In this document: positions 36,250 through 45,063 of the stretch, piece after piece | Layout of the letters: each line of letters opens with the position of its first letter | Numbering within the stretch: position 1 is the first letter of the stretch | Assembly: GCA_963814355.1 (NCBI GenBank) | Contig: CAWFCZ010000023.1 | Coordinates: 1 to 64,000 of the forward strand | Length of the DNA stretch: 64,000 bases | From: JADGOV01 sp963814355 | GTDB lineage: Bacteria > Actinomycetota > Actinomycetes > JADGOV01 | Direction: 5' to 3' | Program-made: the position numbers and the translations under genes | The notes under the pieces: generated by a model | What the model saw: only the letters and a program-made list of their open reading frames with translations | The model's database searches: none | Told to the model about the DNA's origin: nothing

Positions 36250-36619
36250 CTCGGTCCCTTCCTGTGCTACCCGGGCGGCTTCCCGGCCCTCGGGCCGCCG
36301 GGACACTCCTGGCGGACCTCACACTGCCGAGTCCGACCGTCCGGTGGCGGCGGACTCAGTGCTCCACCGTAGGTGGCGCCACGCTGTGCTTCGGCACGCC
36401 CGGCCCCACGGTGAAGCCTGCGAGTCGAGATCCGCCGGGTTTTCCTCCGGCCCGTCATAACACCGGACGTCCGATATGACGACATGGCGTCACTCGCACG
36501 CTTCGTTCCGGGCCCACTGTATCGAGTCGGGCTGATCGCCGAGGCATTATTGGGAGCACCCGATTGAGAGCCCCCGGCCGCCCGGCTGAGGTGGGGCCGG
36601 GAGCCGAAGGGAGCGTGCG
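36250..36619. other. Divergent intergenic region between two sulfotransferase genes
   Basis: 370 bp with no gene seen. Holds a 10-bp perfect palindrome CGGACGTCCG at 36464-36473 and an AT-richer stretch near 36540 (GGCATTATTGGG). Should hold promoters for both sulfotransferase operons. Confidence 0.5.
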
Positions 36620-37606
36620 GTGGCGGAAGCGGCGGGCGTGAGGGGGGTGCGGAGCGAGCCTGACCTCCGGGTCGCGTTCGTCGCCGGACTCGGGCGCAGC
36701 GGGAGCACGCTGCTCGACCGCATTTTCGGCCAGGTCCCCGACTGCGTGAACATGGGGGAGGCCTCGCAGGTGTGGCGGGCGTTGAGCACCGGCGTGCGCT
36801 GCGGCTGCGGTCGTCCGCCGCCGGATTGTCCATTCTGGTCCGTGGTCATCCCGCGGGTATTCGGCTCTTGGTCGCCGGTGGACCTGGCGGAGGCGCTGCG
36901 GCTGCAGCGGCGGGTGGACCGGCTGCGGTACCTGGCCGCCCTCGTGCTACCCATCCGGGGAGGTCGTCGCCACGCCGACGTCGAGCGGTATGCGCATTTG
37001 CTGTCGGCGCTCTACGCCGCGGTAGCGGACACCGCCGGGGCGAGCGTGGTGGTGGATTCCGGCAAGCACACCTCCACCGCGTTCCTCTTACGCCACCTGC
37101 GCGGCATCGACCTGCGAGTCATCCATCTCATCCGGGATCCGCGCGGTGTCGCATACTCCTGGACCAAGGTGGTCAAGAAATCGGATCATCCCGATGCTGC
37201 CGATATGCCGCGGCAGTACCCTGGGCGGGTCGCTCGACGCTGGCTGGTCCACAACGTTGTCCTGCGGTTGCTGAGCCTGTTCGGCGTGCCGACGCACGTC
37301 CTGAGGTATGAGGACCTGGTGGCCGATCCGCGGGCCCGGGTGGCCGAGGTCGGTCACTTCTTGGGCCTGCCTGCGGATGCGACAGCGGCGCCGTTCCTGT
37401 CCGACCGGGTGGTGGACCTGCGCCGCGAGGATCACACCCTCGCCGGCAACCCGATGCGCTTCCGGCACGACCCGATCACCGTGACCCTCGACGACACGTG
37501 GCGTCAGGAGCTGCCGGCTGCGCAGCGGCGCCTGGTCACCGTGCTGACGGCTCCGCTGCTGCTGGCGCTGGGCTATCCGGTCCGCCCCAAGGCAGGTGGC
37601 CGATGA
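36620..37606 (+). CDS. Sulfotransferase family protein
   Basis: 328 residues. PAPS 5' loop AGLGRSGSTLLDRIFG, the CGCGRPPPDCPFW cysteine motif, VVDSGKHTSTAFLL and 3'-phosphate motif HLIRDPRGVAYSW. Paralogue of the sulfotransferase half of the fused protein at 22103 (shared RYEDL and AGNPMRFR segments). GTG 36620 has GAAGGGAG before it. Overlaps the next gene by 4 bp. Confidence 0.87.
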   Translation: MAEAAGVRGVRSEPDLRVAFVAGLGRSGSTLLDRIFGQVPDCVNMGEASQVWRALSTGVRCGCGRPPPDCPFWSVVIPRVFGSWSPVDLAEALRLQRRVDRLRYLAALVLPIRGGRRHADVERYAHLLSALYAAVADTAGASVVVDSGKHTSTAFLLRHLRGIDLRVIHLIRDPRGVAYSWTKVVKKSDHPDAADMPRQYPGRVARRWLVHNVVLRLLSLFGVPTHVLRYEDLVADPRARVAEVGHFLGLPADATAAPFLSDRVVDLRREDHTLAGNPMRFRHDPITVTLDDTWRQELPAAQRRLVTVLTAPLLLALGYPVRPKAGGR

Positions 37607-38589
37607 CGGAACCCTCGTCCCGGCGGCCGCTGCTGGTGACCGGGATGCCGCGCTCGGGGACGAGTTGGACGGGTCGCATGCTGGAGTTCAGCGGGCGCGT
37701 CGTCTACGTCAACGAGCCGCTGAATCCGCGCCACCCACCCGGTCGCTCTCCGGGCGTGCTGGCCGCGGAGGTGGATGCCCAGTTCCAGTACATCGCAGAC
37801 GGCATCGACACCGCGTTTTTGCCCGCTTTCCGGGACAGCGCTCGGCTGCGCTACCGCCCGATCGCCGAGTTGCGCCGCAACCATGCGCCGTACGACGTGG
37901 CGCGCATGGTCAGGTACGCGGTCGCCTTCGGCGTCGGGCGCTTCCGGGGCCGGCGGGCCATGTTCGACGACCCGTACGCGGTGCTGTCCACGGCCTGGTT
38001 CTCCCGACGACTCGACGCCGATGTCGTCGTGCTGGTCCGCGAACCGGCCGGCGTGGTGAGCAGTTGGCTGCGCTTCGGCTGGGATATGACCTTCACCGAG
38101 TTGCTCCGTCAGCCACAACTGATGAGTGACTACCTCGACCCTTTTCGCGCGGAGCTGGAGCGATCCGACGCGGATGCCGACGCGCTGGAGCGGATCGCCC
38201 TGCTGTGGAAGGTGATCTACTCCGTGGTCGGCGCGGCCCGGCGCGAGGTGCCCGGCATCCGGGTGGTCCGGCACGAGGATCTGGCTGCCGATCCGATCGG
38301 CGCGTTCAGCCGGCTGTACGCCGACCTAGGTCTGCCGATGACCGACCGGGCCGCCGAGTCCATCCGCCGGGCAACCAGCGGCGGTGGAGACCGCGGCTCA
38401 GCGTTGTCCTGGTCCCTCGCCGGTGGCCTGCCCTCCCGCAGCGGCTACCAACGCCAGGACAGCCGGCGGGCTGCGGCCTCCTGGCGCACCCGGCTGTCGC
38501 CGGAGCAGGTGGAGCGAATACTGGCGATCACCGCACCGGTCCGTGAGGGTCTCTACCCCAACGCCTCGGCCGCGGGCGCCGCCGGCTGA
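37603..38589 (+). CDS. Sulfotransferase family protein
   Basis: 328 residues. PAPS loop LLVTGMPRSGTSWTGRMLEF; VVLVREPAGVVSSWLRFGW takes the place of the 3'-phosphate motif. RVVRHEDLAADPIGAFSRLY follows. Different subfamily from its neighbour at 36620. ATG 37603 overlaps the upstream stop, so both are made together. Ends convergent with a secreted GH26-like gene. Confidence 0.85.
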   Translation: MTEPSSRRPLLVTGMPRSGTSWTGRMLEFSGRVVYVNEPLNPRHPPGRSPGVLAAEVDAQFQYIADGIDTAFLPAFRDSARLRYRPIAELRRNHAPYDVARMVRYAVAFGVGRFRGRRAMFDDPYAVLSTAWFSRRLDADVVVLVREPAGVVSSWLRFGWDMTFTELLRQPQLMSDYLDPFRAELERSDADADALERIALLWKVIYSVVGAARREVPGIRVVRHEDLAADPIGAFSRLYADLGLPMTDRAAESIRRATSGGGDRGSALSWSLAGGLPSRSGYQRQDSRRAAASWRTRLSPEQVERILAITAPVREGLYPNASAAGAAG

Positions 38590-38597
38590 GCGGGCGC

Positions 38598-38622
38598 CCC
38601 CGGCCGGGTTGTGCAACCGGGG
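38598..38622. terminator. Possible bidirectional terminator hairpin
   Basis: Arms CCCCGG and CCGGGG with a 13-base loop that can itself pair (GGTT/AACC), between convergent stops at 38589 and 38629. No T-run, so factor-independent termination would be weak. Confidence 0.3.
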
Positions 38623-38628
38623 AACGGG

Positions 38629-39636
38629 TCAGTGGCCCAGCATGCCTGCGCTCGCCGCGGGTACCGCCCGCAACCGAGCGCCCATGGTGGCGAAAGCGGC
38701 GGTGGAGCTGGCGGAGGTGTCCACCCACCACGGATACCGGATCGGGGAGTGGAAGTAGCTCACGGCCTTGAGCGAGGGCCAGGATCGGATGGTGGCGGTG
38801 GCGTCGTTGAGCCAGGCGGCCTTGCGGCCCGGGTCGTGACGGTCTTCGAGGGTCGCGAACTCAGCGATCATCAGCGGCTTGCCATGGGCGTCGCCGAACC
38901 TCTTGAAATCGATGAAGGTGTCGGCGAAGGAGCGCCATTGCTTGCCACGCTTGGCGCCGTACCAGTTGTACCCGTCGGCGGCGATCCAATCGACATAGGC
39001 ATCACCCGGGTAGTACGCGAGGGCTTTCGAGTGCGAGCCGCTAAAGCTGCCTGCCATCATGATCCAGACGAAGACTACGTTCGTCGCGCCGCGGGATCGG
39101 AAAACGTTGACGTAGTGCCTGTAAGCCGCTGCGTACTGCGCCGGAGTACCCGAAGCCCGGTCGTTCTCAGGCTCGTGGTGGAACGCTAGAAAAAGCTGTG
39201 AGTGCAACCCCTTGAGACCGTCCGCCTGCGCGCGGATCTGGGCGTCTTCGGCGCCCGAGGCGATCCGCGCCCAACTGACCGCGGTCCGACCGCGGGCGGC
39301 CTTGATCGAGAGAAGCGGGATCCTGCCCTGGGCAGCGGTCCAGGCGGTCAGCGCGTCAGGTTGGTGGTCCGTCCAGCTGTCGTAGAGCCGCTGAAGATCG
39401 AAAGGCCGGTGCGCACTCGCCTCCAGTCCGGTGAAGACCTCCCGGCGAGAGTCGCCGTTGCGAGGCGCAACAGCGGCGCCGAACAAGACGCCGGACGCCG
39501 GCACCAGCTTGCCGGCGTCGCCGGCCGCCGGCGCGGCGACCAGGCGGGCGGGTGTGGGCTCCGGCACCGTGCCGAGTCCGGCCAGCAGGACGCCGGCAGC
39601 TAAAACAGGAGTGATGAGTGTGTGTAGGCGGGACAT
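38629..39636 (-). CDS. Secreted GH26-like glycoside hydrolase
   Basis: 335 residues with signal peptide (LITPVLAAGVLLAGLGTVPE). Acid/base Glu155 in FHHEPENDRASGT, AYYPGDAYVDWIAADGYNWY and nucleophile Glu259 in MIAEFATLEDRHDPGRKAAW. Closest in motif detail to the twin domains at 24268 and 27118 (same HEPEND and GYNWYG), but no near-identity. No anchoring module. Confidence 0.82.
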   Translation of the reverse strand: MSRLHTLITPVLAAGVLLAGLGTVPEPTPARLVAAPAAGDAGKLVPASGVLFGAAVAPRNGDSRREVFTGLEASAHRPFDLQRLYDSWTDHQPDALTAWTAAQGRIPLLSIKAARGRTAVSWARIASGAEDAQIRAQADGLKGLHSQLFLAFHHEPENDRASGTPAQYAAAYRHYVNVFRSRGATNVVFVWIMMAGSFSGSHSKALAYYPGDAYVDWIAADGYNWYGAKRGKQWRSFADTFIDFKRFGDAHGKPLMIAEFATLEDRHDPGRKAAWLNDATATIRSWPSLKAVSYFHSPIRYPWWVDTSASSTAAFATMGARLRAVPAASAGMLGH

Positions 39637-39764
39637 GACCAGCCGTTCCCAATTGGGGGTTGCTGGTCTATGTATCGACGCCTAGTGGCTGCCCTGTATT
39701 ACGCCATCCGGGTCGGCCTGTTTACCACCGCAGGCCCGGTGTCCTAAGCGCCCGGGGCATTGCT

Positions 39765-40859
39765 TTAGGGATGCAGGTACGGGTCTCGGGCGAATGCCGA
39801 GAATGCACTGAGGGAGGTGGGGGAGGAATCCACTATCCAAGCGCAGGCTCGACCATGGCTGAAGTTTTCGACCTGGAAATACGACACCGCCTTGACGTTG
39901 CGGTGCGCCTTGAGCCATGCCAGTGCGTCGTGTATCCAGGTGGCCTTCCGGCCGGTAACCGCCGGATCCTCGACGGATCCGAATTCCGGGATCATCATCG
40001 GAACTCCCTTGCCCGCTGCCCAGGCGTAGGGCACTGCGAAGATCTGGCCGAAGGAGCGCCACTGGTGGGGGCCGCCTCCGCCACCGACGATGCAGCCGAG
40101 GGAGTTGTACCCGTCGACACCGATCGCGTCCACGTAGCCGGCACCCGGCCAGTAGTTCTCGGCGTGGCGCCCGCTGCGCGGGTCGAAGGTCCACGCGGTG
40201 AGGGTGAGGACGAACTTGACGTTGGTGACCCCGAGGGCGCGGAATCGGGTGACGATATGGCGCCAGGCGGCTGCGAAGTCCGTAGGAGTGCCCATCGTGC
40301 CGGCCTTGTTGGTCTCCGGCTCGTGATGGAAGGCCAGATAGACCGGGGCGCGGAAGGCCTTGAGCGCCCTGGCCTTGGTGTCGATGTCGGCGTCGTAGCG
40401 GCCGGCGGCGATGTCATACCACTTCCGCGGGGAACCGGAGTAGGTCACCGACCGCCACGACAGGAACAGTCTGGGTCCGTGGTCCCGCGCCCAGACGTCG
40501 AACGGCGTCGGCCACACCACGCCGTCCTGGTCCCGGTCCCAGGAATTGAACTGTCGGATCATCAGGACCGATGATCGGATGCATCGCTCGAAGGCGGTCA
40601 CCGCGGCGATCGGATCAGGACTGCGACAGGTCGGCGCGGTGGTGTCCCGGACGCTCTGGATCGACGCGCCGAGGTAGGCGCCGGTGGCCGGGAACCACGG
40701 CTTGCCGGCCGTCGCGGTGCTGGCGATCGCAGTACCAGCGGCAGCGGTACCAGCGGGGGAAAGCAGCAACGGCAATGCGGCCAGGGGAGCTACGGCGGCC
40801 GCACCCAACCAGCCTCCGCGGCCCCGCAAGCTGGCGAGTGCTCCGGTCCGCGCTGCCAA
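39765..40859 (-). CDS. Secreted GH26-like glycoside hydrolase
   Basis: About 364 residues. Signal peptide (AAAVAPLAALPLLLSPAGTA). Acid/base Glu180 in FHHEPETNKAGT, NYWPGAGYVDAIGVDGYNSLG and nucleophile Glu292 in MIPEFGSVEDPAVTGRKATW. Extra cysteines (TCRSPDP, RCIRSS, GCIVGG, RACAW) suggest disulfides. The start is TTG 40859 since an in-frame TGA lies just upstream. Adjacent to two secreted propellers on the same strand. Confidence 0.8.
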   Translation of the reverse strand: MAARTGALASLRGRGGWLGAAAVAPLAALPLLLSPAGTAAAGTAIASTATAGKPWFPATGAYLGASIQSVRDTTAPTCRSPDPIAAVTAFERCIRSSVLMIRQFNSWDRDQDGVVWPTPFDVWARDHGPRLFLSWRSVTYSGSPRKWYDIAAGRYDADIDTKARALKAFRAPVYLAFHHEPETNKAGTMGTPTDFAAAWRHIVTRFRALGVTNVKFVLTLTAWTFDPRSGRHAENYWPGAGYVDAIGVDGYNSLGCIVGGGGGPHQWRSFGQIFAVPYAWAAGKGVPMMIPEFGSVEDPAVTGRKATWIHDALAWLKAHRNVKAVSYFQVENFSHGRACAWIVDSSPTSLSAFSAFARDPYLHP

Positions 40860-40960
40860 TCCTCACGACCCCCTGTCGTCCGGTGGACCATCTGCGGTCC
40901 GCGGGCCGCATGGTCCCCCGGGTCACCGGGGGACCACACCGACCTCGGTTCGGTTCGGCG

Positions 40961-42229
40961 CTAGCTCACGGCTCCGGTGAACTGCGCGAAGTTGTGCTGC
41001 GGCGCGCTGTTCACCGCGGTGAAGTCGCCGCCGACCGCCAGCCGCCCGCTCTGCGCGGCCAGCGCGTACCCGCCGTGGATGGAGTAAAGCTTCGGGTTCC
41101 ACGACACGACGTGGCTGCCGGTGGCGTTCAGGTCGAAGGCGACGATCTTGTGGCGCTCCACGCCGGTGTAGGGCTGGCCGCCGTAGGGCGGGTAATGCGC
41201 CATCCGGCCGCCGGCGCGGTCGAAGTGACCGGTGGCGTAGAGGTAGTGGCCGACGACCAGGCAGTCGTTGACCGAGCCGTCCGTGGTTTCCCAGAAGGTG
41301 GTCTTCACCAGATCACCGTTGCTCGGGTTCACCGCCGCGATGTTGGGCGACGGGACGCCGCCACTGTCGGAGGTGGCCGAACCGTTGGCGTAGGCGAAGT
41401 CCCCGCACACGAAGACCACGCTGGTGCCGCCGACCGACGCGGTCTGCAGCGCGTAGACGATGCCGCGGTTCTTCGTCTGCTTGACGACGACCCGCGGGTT
41501 CCAGCCACTCACCGCCCCGCTGCTCGCCGACACCCTGGCCGCTGAGCGGCGGGCCGCTCCGTTGACCGCCTGAAAGTACCCACCGATGTAGACCGAGTCG
41601 CCGGTGACCGTTATAGCCCGGACGTTCGGTGCGCCGGAGCGGGTGGTGGTGGCGATCCTCGGTCGCCAACCCGAGTCCAGCGCTCCGGTGGACGAGTTCA
41701 GCCGGGCGATCCGGTACACCGGATTGCCGCTGACCTTGGTGAAGGCACCGCCGATGTAGACCCGACCGGCGCTGTAGGCCACCGCGGAAACCTTCGCGCT
41801 TACTCCCTTGGGCCGGAAACTACCGTCCACCGCGCCCGAGTTGTTGATCTTCACAATCTTCTTCAGTGTGGTGTTGCCCGACACGGAGGAGAATGAGCCG
41901 CCGGCGTAGACGCTGCCGCCGTCGGTGGCCAGTGCTTCCACCGGACCCCCGACCCGCGGGTTGAACGAGGTCACCAGCGCCCCGGTACTCGCCGAGAACG
42001 CGACCAGATAGCGGTAGGAGGTGTTCCAGGCGGTGCTACCCCGGGGGGCGACGCCGGTGAAGGAGCCCCCGAGCACGACTTTGTCGCCCAGGTAGACGAT
42101 GGCCTCCACGCGACCGTTGACCTGGTACGTCGACTGCGGATCCTGGCTGGGGGCGGCGATTGCGGCCGACGTGCCGGCGGTCAGGACGCCGGCGGTGGCC
42201 AGACAAACTACGGTGCGCCTCGTGTGCAT
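40961..42229 (-). CDS. Secreted beta-propeller-like protein
   Basis: 422 residues. Signal peptide (VVCLATAGVLTAGTSAA), then repeated blades VVLGGSFTGVAPRGS, VYAGGSFSSVSGN, VYIGGAFTKVSGN, VYIGGYFQAVNGAA and LAVGGDFTAVNSAP. Probably six or seven blades. AGGAGG stands eight bases before ATG 42229. Clear paralogue of the next gene. No enzymatic residues evident; likely a surface or polysaccharide-binding protein. Confidence 0.82.
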   Translation of the reverse strand: MHTRRTVVCLATAGVLTAGTSAAIAAPSQDPQSTYQVNGRVEAIVYLGDKVVLGGSFTGVAPRGSTAWNTSYRYLVAFSASTGALVTSFNPRVGGPVEALATDGGSVYAGGSFSSVSGNTTLKKIVKINNSGAVDGSFRPKGVSAKVSAVAYSAGRVYIGGAFTKVSGNPVYRIARLNSSTGALDSGWRPRIATTTRSGAPNVRAITVTGDSVYIGGYFQAVNGAARRSAARVSASSGAVSGWNPRVVVKQTKNRGIVYALQTASVGGTSVVFVCGDFAYANGSATSDSGGVPSPNIAAVNPSNGDLVKTTFWETTDGSVNDCLVVGHYLYATGHFDRAGGRMAHYPPYGGQPYTGVERHKIVAFDLNATGSHVVSWNPKLYSIHGGYALAAQSGRLAVGGDFTAVNSAPQHNFAQFTGAVS

Positions 42230-42273
42230 GGGCAAATCCTCCTGGACTGCGGTATTCGGGGTGGTTCAGAGTC

Positions 42274-43641
42274 TCAGTTCCAGCTGAACTGAGCAAAGTT
42301 GAGTTGGCTGTAGGTCTTGTTGTTGCCGACCGAGGTGAAGTCGCCGCCGATCGCGAGCCGCCGCGGCGAGCCGGCGGAGTAGGCCAGCCCGTAACCGCCG
42401 TGGATGGCCCCCATCCGCGGCACCCAGTTCAGGGCGAGATGCCCCTGCGGGTTGGTAACACTCAGGTCGAAGGCCACGATCTTGTTCAGTGGAAGCGGGC
42501 CGGCTCCGTTCGCGGTCAGTGGGCCGGTGTAGGGAATCTTGCAGGTGTTCGGCGTCTTGCCGGTGCAGCCGTAGCCCGGGTAGTAGCCCATCCGGCCGCC
42601 GGCGTAGTCGAAGTGACCGGTGACGTAGAGGATGTTGTTCGCAACCAGGCAGTCATTGACCGATCCGTCGGTGGTCTCCCAGAACCTTTTGGGCACCAGG
42701 GTGCCGGTGGTGGTATCCACGGCGGCGAGGTTCGGGGTGGCGGTGCCACCGGTCTCGGTGTCCACCGCGCCGTTGGCGTAGGCGAAGTCACCGCATACGA
42801 ACACGGTGTTCGTTGTGGCGCTGTTGACCGCCGCCGGCTGGATGGAGTAGACGATGCCCCGGTTCTTGCTCTGCTTGACCACCAGCCGCGGATTCCATCC
42901 GTCCAGAGCCGCACCGGGGGCCGTGGAGACCCGGGCCGCCGATCGCCGCGGCGCCCCGTTGACCTGCTGGAAATACCCGCCGATATAGGCCGCCCCACCG
43001 CCGACCGTCAGCGTCCGGACGCTCGGGGCGTCGGTCCTGGTGGTGTTCGCGATGGTCGGCAGCCAGCTGGTGTCGACCGCGCCGGTGACCGCGTCCAGGC
43101 GCGCCACCCGGGACACCGCGGTGCCCTTCGTGCCGCCCAAGGTGGTGAACGCGCCGCCCAGGTAGAGCTGGCCGCCGTCGAGGGCCAGCGCGGAGACCAG
43201 GGCGTTGGGCGCCTTGGGGAGGAAGGTCGGGTCGAGGACGCCCGCCGCACTGAGCTTGGCGACCTTGGGTCGGGACACCGAGCCGAACGTGGCGAACTCG
43301 CCGCCTACGAAGAGAGCGCTGCCATCGGTGATCAAATCCCGGACCGGCTTGTCCGGAGCGGGCCGGAAAGAGGTGTCCAACGCACCGGTGGCCGCGTCGA
43401 AGGCGGCCAGGTAGCGGTAGGAGGTGTCCCAGGACGTGCTGGCGTGCGGGGCGACGCCGGTGAACTGCCCAGCCAACACGACGCGGCTGCCGACGTAGGC
43501 GACGGCGTCGACCCGGCCGTTTACCTGGTAGGTGGTATCGGGCGTGGTGGTGGTCGGTGGGGCCGCCGACGCCGCACCCAGCGGGACGACGAGGGCGGCG
43601 GCCGCGAGGGCCAGAGTCAGTGATCGGTGCCGGTTCAGCAC
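42274..43641 (-). CDS. Secreted beta-propeller-like protein, paralogue of the preceding one
   Basis: 455 residues from GTG 43641 (GGGGGA five bases upstream). Signal peptide (SLTLALAAAALVVPLGAASA). Blades VVLAGQFTGVAPHAS, LFVGGEFATFGSVS, LYLGGAFTTLGGTK, AYIGGYFQQVNGAP and LAIGGDFTSVGNN. Shares long stretches with the protein at 40961 (VVKQxKNRGIVY, FVCGDFAYANG, FWETTDGSVNDCL), so it arose by duplication. A paired Cys insertion (GYGCTGKTPNTCK) is unique to this copy. Confidence 0.82.
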   Translation of the reverse strand: MLNRHRSLTLALAAAALVVPLGAASAAPPTTTTPDTTYQVNGRVDAVAYVGSRVVLAGQFTGVAPHASTSWDTSYRYLAAFDAATGALDTSFRPAPDKPVRDLITDGSALFVGGEFATFGSVSRPKVAKLSAAGVLDPTFLPKAPNALVSALALDGGQLYLGGAFTTLGGTKGTAVSRVARLDAVTGAVDTSWLPTIANTTRTDAPSVRTLTVGGGAAYIGGYFQQVNGAPRRSAARVSTAPGAALDGWNPRLVVKQSKNRGIVYSIQPAAVNSATTNTVFVCGDFAYANGAVDTETGGTATPNLAAVDTTTGTLVPKRFWETTDGSVNDCLVANNILYVTGHFDYAGGRMGYYPGYGCTGKTPNTCKIPYTGPLTANGAGPLPLNKIVAFDLSVTNPQGHLALNWVPRMGAIHGGYGLAYSAGSPRRLAIGGDFTSVGNNKTYSQLNFAQFSWN

Positions 43642-43779
43642 GGTTCCCCCGAAATTGACACTCGATTGGTGGTGATGTCCAGCATGCCGGACAGCGACCC
43701 GCATCGAACCCCTTTTGGCGTAATCTACCCGGCTGGCCGTACCTCGTATGGCCCAGTCACCCTCATCGGGATTCGGAAC

Positions 43780-45063
43780 TCAGAGCGCCGATACCTGGCG
43801 CGCCGCGATGGTCTGTAGCGACTGCGCGATCGGACGCAGTTGAGCCCCCATCGCCCCGCGTGAGTCGTTTTCGTACCTCAGCAGCAGCGACAGCAGGTAA
43901 CACAGCAGCAGCATGTCCCCCTGCTCGCCGGGCACCCCCATCCCGACCGCCAGCGCGGGTGCCACCTTGCGGACGGACGCCACGGCCGGCTCCACGTCTC
44001 CTACGCTGCGCAGCCGACTCTGCAGGGCGTAATGGTAGGCGTCCAGGCCAACCGGTACGCCGGTCTCGTAGCGCTCCCAGTCCCACAGCAGCACACGGTC
44101 GCCGTCCCGGGCCATGTTCCACGTCGTCCAGTCACCATGCCAGGCACCGAAGGTGACCGCGGTGGCGCCCCAGTGGTCGGCGGCGATGCGGTGTGTGGCG
44201 AGCAGCGTGTCCCTGGACCGCGCGTCGGGAACCGCGCCCATCCGCTCCCGCAGCCGGTGCCAGAACGAACTGTCGGCCAATGCCGATACCGCGGTGCCGT
44301 CATGGGCGGCCAGCGCGCGCATGGCCTCGAACTGCGCCTCCACGGCATTGCGCCGCGCGCGAAGGGTCCCGATCAGCGGCGTGATGGCCAGCAGCTGAAG
44401 GTCCTGCCAGGAGGCCGTGTGCAGGACGGCAGGGGCCCGCACCACGCCGAGACGGTCCGGGTCCAGACCGGCGAGCGTTCGAGCCTCGTCGGTGACCAGT
44501 TGACGGGTCAGTGGGTTCCAGCCGACCTTGACAAAGGCGACTATGCGACCCGACGGTGTCAGGACCTGCAGCACCGGCTTGCGGTTGGCCCGCATCGGTC
44601 CCACGGCCAGGGCGATGAGCATCCGGGCGCCAAAGACACCGCGCAGATAGCTCTCGATGCTCGCCGAGCGGTTGTCGCCGCCGCGAGCCGGGTTGCAGAC
44701 GTAGAGCCGATCGCGCATCAGGTGCCGACCGAAACCGGTCCGCAGTGCCAGCCAGGCGGCCCGGCGGCCCACTCTGGCCAGGCCACGCGAACCTTCACTG
44801 GGGCGCAGCACCGCCTGGGCCGCGGCCCGATGCGACCTGACGGGGATGAGGACAGCCGGCGCCCGCCGGTGCGGCGCCACAATGAACTCGGAGACCACGT
44901 CGCCGGACGTGGGTGGTGTGTCCGCGCGGCCCATCCGCACGACGAGCGGGGCTCGCCACAGCAGCCGGCTCACCGGGAGCACACTGCCGTCCCCAGCCAG
45001 TGCCGGCGACGAGTCCGGAAGCCGATCCCCGCCGACCCGGCGCAGCGCCGTGCCGGGTGTCAT
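43780..45063 (-). CDS. APH/choline-kinase-like phosphotransferase
   Basis: 427 residues. The C-terminal half has the kinase-like catalytic loop AWHGDWTTWNMARDGD and the metal motif LLWDWERYETG of aminoglycoside/choline kinases. The N-terminal half is unfamiliar. ATG 45063 overlaps the sulfotransferase stop (ATGA). In a polysaccharide operon it may phosphorylate a sugar or regulate export, which is an inference. Confidence 0.65.
   Translation of the reverse strand: MTPGTALRRVGGDRLPDSSPALAGDGSVLPVSRLLWRAPLVVRMGRADTPPTSGDVVSEFIVAPHRRAPAVLIPVRSHRAAAQAVLRPSEGSRGLARVGRRAAWLALRTGFGRHLMRDRLYVCNPARGGDNRSASIESYLRGVFGARMLIALAVGPMRANRKPVLQVLTPSGRIVAFVKVGWNPLTRQLVTDEARTLAGLDPDRLGVVRAPAVLHTASWQDLQLLAITPLIGTLRARRNAVEAQFEAMRALAAHDGTAVSALADSSFWHRLRERMGAVPDARSRDTLLATHRIAADHWGATAVTFGAWHGDWTTWNMARDGDRVLLWDWERYETGVPVGLDAYHYALQSRLRSVGDVEPAVASVRKVAPALAVGMGVPGEQGDMLLLCYLLSLLLRYENDSRGAMGAQLRPIAQSLQTIAARQVSAL

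Noticed and set aside
43642..43779. Extra small gene between the second propeller and the kinase-like gene
   Set aside because: The only frame is a 63-codon shadow without ribosome site or family likeness.
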